Program-made: the position numbers and the translations under genes
From: Aliagarivorans marinus DSM 23064
GTDB lineage: Bacteria; Pseudomonadota; Gammaproteobacteria; Enterobacterales; Celerinatantimonadaceae
Direction of reading: 5' to 3'
Length of the DNA stretch: 64,000 nucleotides
Assembly: GCF_000429485.1 (NCBI RefSeq)
Contig: NZ_KE386908.1
Location: forward strand, 1 to 64,000
The notes under the pieces: generated by a model
Told to the model about the DNA's origin: nothing
The model's database searches: none
Seen by the model: the letters and a program-made list of their open reading frames with translations, nothing else
Part shown: piece after piece, positions 62,147 through 64,000 of the stretch
Layout of the letters: each line of letters opens with the position of its first letter
Position numbering within the stretch: the stretch's first letter is position 1

Positions 62147-62569
62147 TTAGATTAGGTTCAGTTTCACATCGACATTGTTACGGGTTGCGTTGGAGTAGGG
62201 GCATACCTGGTGGGCTGTCTCAACCAGTTGCTGTGCGGCTTCACCTTCCAAGCCCGGTAGTTTGATGGTCAGGCTAACGTCTATGGCGAAGCCAATGCCT
62301 TTGTCGTTCTCGCCGATACCCACTTCGGCGGTCACTTCTGGCTCGCCGCTAAAGCTGATGTTTTGCTGGGCCGCGACAAACTTTAACGCACCGATAAAGC
62401 AGGCGGAGTAACCCGCTGCGAATAGCTGCTCTGGGTTGGTGCCGTCGCCGCCCGCGCCACCAAGTTCTTTGGGGGTGCTCAGTTTTACTTGTAGGCGCTG
62501 ATCGTCAGAGGCTGAGTTGCCTTCACGGCCGCCGATCGAGGTGGCTTTGGTACTGTAGATGGCTTGCAT
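62147..62569 (-). CDS. ohr: Organic hydroperoxide resistance protein Ohr
   Basis: 140 aa thiol peroxidase of the OsmC/Ohr family. Peroxidatic Cys57 (AAGYSACFIGAL) and resolving Cys123 (VCPYSNATRNN) are both present. It reduces organic and fatty-acid hydroperoxides with lipoyl proteins as donor. Lies downstream of ohrR, separated by a 178-bp spacer with two palindromic operators. Confidence 0.95.
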   Translation of the reverse strand: MQAIYSTKATSIGGREGNSASDDQRLQVKLSTPKELGGAGGDGTNPEQLFAAGYSACFIGALKFVAAQQNISFSGEPEVTAEVGIGENDKGIGFAIDVSLTIKLPGLEGEAAQQLVETAHQVCPYSNATRNNVDVKLNLI

Positions 62570-62595
62570 GGTGTTCTCCTGAATCTTAGCAATAT

Positions 62596-62611
62596 AGTTA
62601 TTGCGATAACT
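62596..62611. promoter_or_regulatory. OhrR operator-like palindrome 1
   Basis: AGTTATTGCGATAACT: 8-bp arms with one mismatch, 27 bp upstream of the ohr start. Same sequence as palindrome 2 except one base. Confidence 0.7.
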
Positions 62612-62654
62612 ATGTGTCGATAAAAAAGCGGTCCTTGCTGACCGTTAGCTATAA

Positions 62655-62670
62655 AGTTATCGCGATAACT
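62655..62670. promoter_or_regulatory. OhrR operator-like palindrome 2
   Basis: AGTTATCGCGATAACT, a perfect 16-bp palindrome, 59 bp centre to centre from palindrome 1. Spacing of near-integral helical turns could allow cooperative binding on the ohr promoter. Confidence 0.72.
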
Positions 62671-62747
62671 AAAGTTATGCAAGCAGATTATTGTGGTTTT
62701 TTTGTCCGATTATTCTGTCGTTGGGCTGCTGTGCTTAGGGGGAGGAA

Positions 62748-63182
62748 CTAGCGCTGCAGATTGTGGCGCAGTTTTAACAGGGTTTCTCTAAGCTGAATCA
62801 GCTCTTGCAGCGGCATACCACAGGCCTCGGCAACGCACCCTCCTACCTTTGCAGCAGGCAGCTTAAGCGCTTTGCCCTTATCGCTGAGGAAGATGGCCAG
62901 GGCCCGTTCATCGTCGGGGCGGCGCGAGCGAATCACCACGCCGTCTTGCTCTAAGCGCTTGATAACGGGAGTGAGCGCACCGGGCTTTTGACCGAGTTGC
63001 AGGGCGATATCTTTAAGCCCTACGCCATCTTGCTGCCACAGAATCAGCATTACTAAGTACTGCGGGTAGGTCAGGCCTAAGGGCTCGAGCAGCGGCTTGT
63101 ACAATTGGGTCATTGCCAAAGAGGTGGAGTATAGAGAGAAGCAAAGCTGTTGCTCCAGTTTTAGCGGGTGCTCAAGGTCCAT
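62748..63182 (-). CDS. ohrR: OhrR, thiol-based MarR-family repressor
   Basis: 144 aa winged helix. N-terminal LEQQLCFSLYSTS carries the sensing Cys14 equivalent to Cys15 of Bacillus OhrR. HTH LKDIALQLGQKPGALTPVIK and the wing IRSRRPDDERALAIFL. Additional Cys in VGGCVAEACGMP could make it a two-Cys sensor. On oxidation it would leave the palindromes and allow ohr expression. Confidence 0.9.
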   Translation of the reverse strand: MDLEHPLKLEQQLCFSLYSTSLAMTQLYKPLLEPLGLTYPQYLVMLILWQQDGVGLKDIALQLGQKPGALTPVIKRLEQDGVVIRSRRPDDERALAIFLSDKGKALKLPAAKVGGCVAEACGMPLQELIQLRETLLKLRHNLQR

Positions 63183-63267
63183 AATACAGCGCAGTGGTCG
63201 TCGGTAGCTTTATGGTACAGCGCGCAGAGAGGGCAGGGAAGCGCCAAAATCTGAGCTTCCCGTTTTG

Positions 63268-64000
63268 TTAGCGCATCGCCAGTAATACACGCTTGGTGTT
63301 ATTGAGCTGTTCCAGCAGCGGGGTCGAGTTCGCGCGGAAGCTCGCCAAGTCTTGTCCGGTCAGCGGCTTGGACTCTGGCAATTTCACGGTTCTGGGGTTC
63401 TTGTGTACCCCGTTGACCAAGAACTCGTAGTGCAGGTGTGGGCCGGTAACCCGACCGGTTGCGCCCACAGTGCCGATGGTTTTGCCTTGGCGTACCCGCT
63501 GGCCAGTTTTTACATGGCGTTTGTGCAGGTGCAGGTATTTAGTCACATAGGTCGCGCTGTGCTGAATAAACACGTAGTTACCATTGAACTTGTTGTAGCC
63601 CGCCTCGATAACTCGACCATCGCCCGCTGCAACCACCGGCGTGCCCACTTTGGCCGCATAGTCGATGCCATTGTGTGGGCGTACCCGGCCAGTTACTGGG
63701 TGTAAGCGTCGCGGATTGAAGTTGGAGCTGATATAGCGGAAGTTGACCGGGGCGCGCAAGAAGGCTTTGCGCATTGGCTTACCTTCTGGCCCGTAGTAGT
63801 TCTCATCGCTGTGGCGCAATGCCTGGAAGGTGTCGCCTTGGTTGGTAAACTCGGCAGCGACGATGTTGCCATAGCCGACGAACTCACCGTTGATGTATTG
63901 CTCTTCGAATAGCACCACGAAGTGGTCGCCAGATCGGATATCTTGGGCAAAATCGACGTCCCAGCCGAAGATCCCCGCCAGCGACATGATCTGCCCTTGG
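63268..64000 (-). CDS. M23 family metallopeptidase (MepM-like), start outside window
   Basis: The frame continues past 64000 (codons for QGQI precede MSLAGIFGWDVDF), so only the C-terminal about 243 residues are seen. LytM/M23 zinc motifs: HxxxD in RPHNGIDYAAKVG, and HLHYE in TGPHLHYEFLVNG; LHLHKRHVKTGQRV lies between. It cuts D,D-cross-links in peptidoglycan to allow wall growth. An OapA/N-terminal spacer domain of MepM relatives would lie upstream. Confidence 0.9.
   Translation of the reverse strand, partial: QGQIMSLAGIFGWDVDFAQDIRSGDHFVVLFEEQYINGEFVGYGNIVAAEFTNQGDTFQALRHSDENYYGPEGKPMRKAFLRAPVNFRYISSNFNPRRLHPVTGRVRPHNGIDYAAKVGTPVVAAGDGRVIEAGYNKFNGNYVFIQHSATYVTKYLHLHKRHVKTGQRVRQGKTIGTVGATGRVTGPHLHYEFLVNGVHKNPRTVKLPESKPLTGQDLASFRANSTPLLEQLNNTKRVLLAMR

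Noticed and set aside
1-64000. CRISPR arrays, rRNA, tRNA, prophage, transposase genes
   Set aside because: No regular spaced direct repeats, no conserved RNA segments and no phage or transposase reading frames were seen on either strand.

Overview
The window looks like chromosomal DNA of a marine gammaproteobacterium, in the Alteromonadales/Vibrionales sphere. Three things point that way. There is an enteric-like gene block (sfsA, thpR, hrpB, mrcB, hemL, erpA in the same relative order as in E. coli, with insertions). There is a class GN sortase with its marine-type vWA target protein. There is an IscR type 1-like site in front of erpA. I cannot name the genus. No rRNA, tRNA, CRISPR array, prophage or transposase gene was recognised.

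Layout. 0-5.4 kb: end of a surface or secretion cluster (secretin with its 5' end outside the window, Wzi-like barrel, small barrel, asparagine-synthetase-like enzyme). 5.7-9.7 kb: SDR enzyme, a translationally coupled FMN reductase/DMT exporter pair divergent from a MarR regulator with two matching palindromes, and a CDF cation transporter. 9.9-17.4 kb: a seven-gene V-type ATPase operon in the order B-D-I-K-E-DUF2764-A, whose rotor subunit keeps the Na+-ligand residues. 17.5-21 kb: MATE exporter, BmrR-like MerR activator and a bacterial eRF1-like (baeRF) protein; the MATE and baeRF genes carry the same TTGACT-N19-TATCAT promoter. 21.2-26 kb: a lipoprotein, an ankyrin protein, and the sortase target with its sortase. 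26-28.6 kb: a TetR-controlled metallo-beta-lactamase-fold lipoprotein and Rossmann oxidoreductase, with two matched operators. 28.6-36.9 kb: a compact eight-gene operon of exported proteins rich in LPP20/FlgT-like and CsgG-like domains plus an MltC-like transglycosylase. 37-42 kb: housekeeping and stress genes and a 160-bp palindromic element. 42-55.7 kb: the conserved sfsA-to-erpA block with insertions, including a glutathione transferase with a 12-cysteine tail and a 263-bp palindromic element. 55.7-64 kb: RND efflux pair, periplasmic binding-like protein, small porin-like barrel, Ohr/OhrR with twin operators, and an M23 peptidase cut by the window end.

The best candidates for undescribed biology are the MerR regulon that pairs drug export with a ribosome-directed release-factor homologue, and the eight-gene envelope operon that resembles a non-flagellar relative of the FlgO/FlgP/FlgT outer-membrane ring proteins. 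Functional statements come from recognising motifs by eye; no database search was run.
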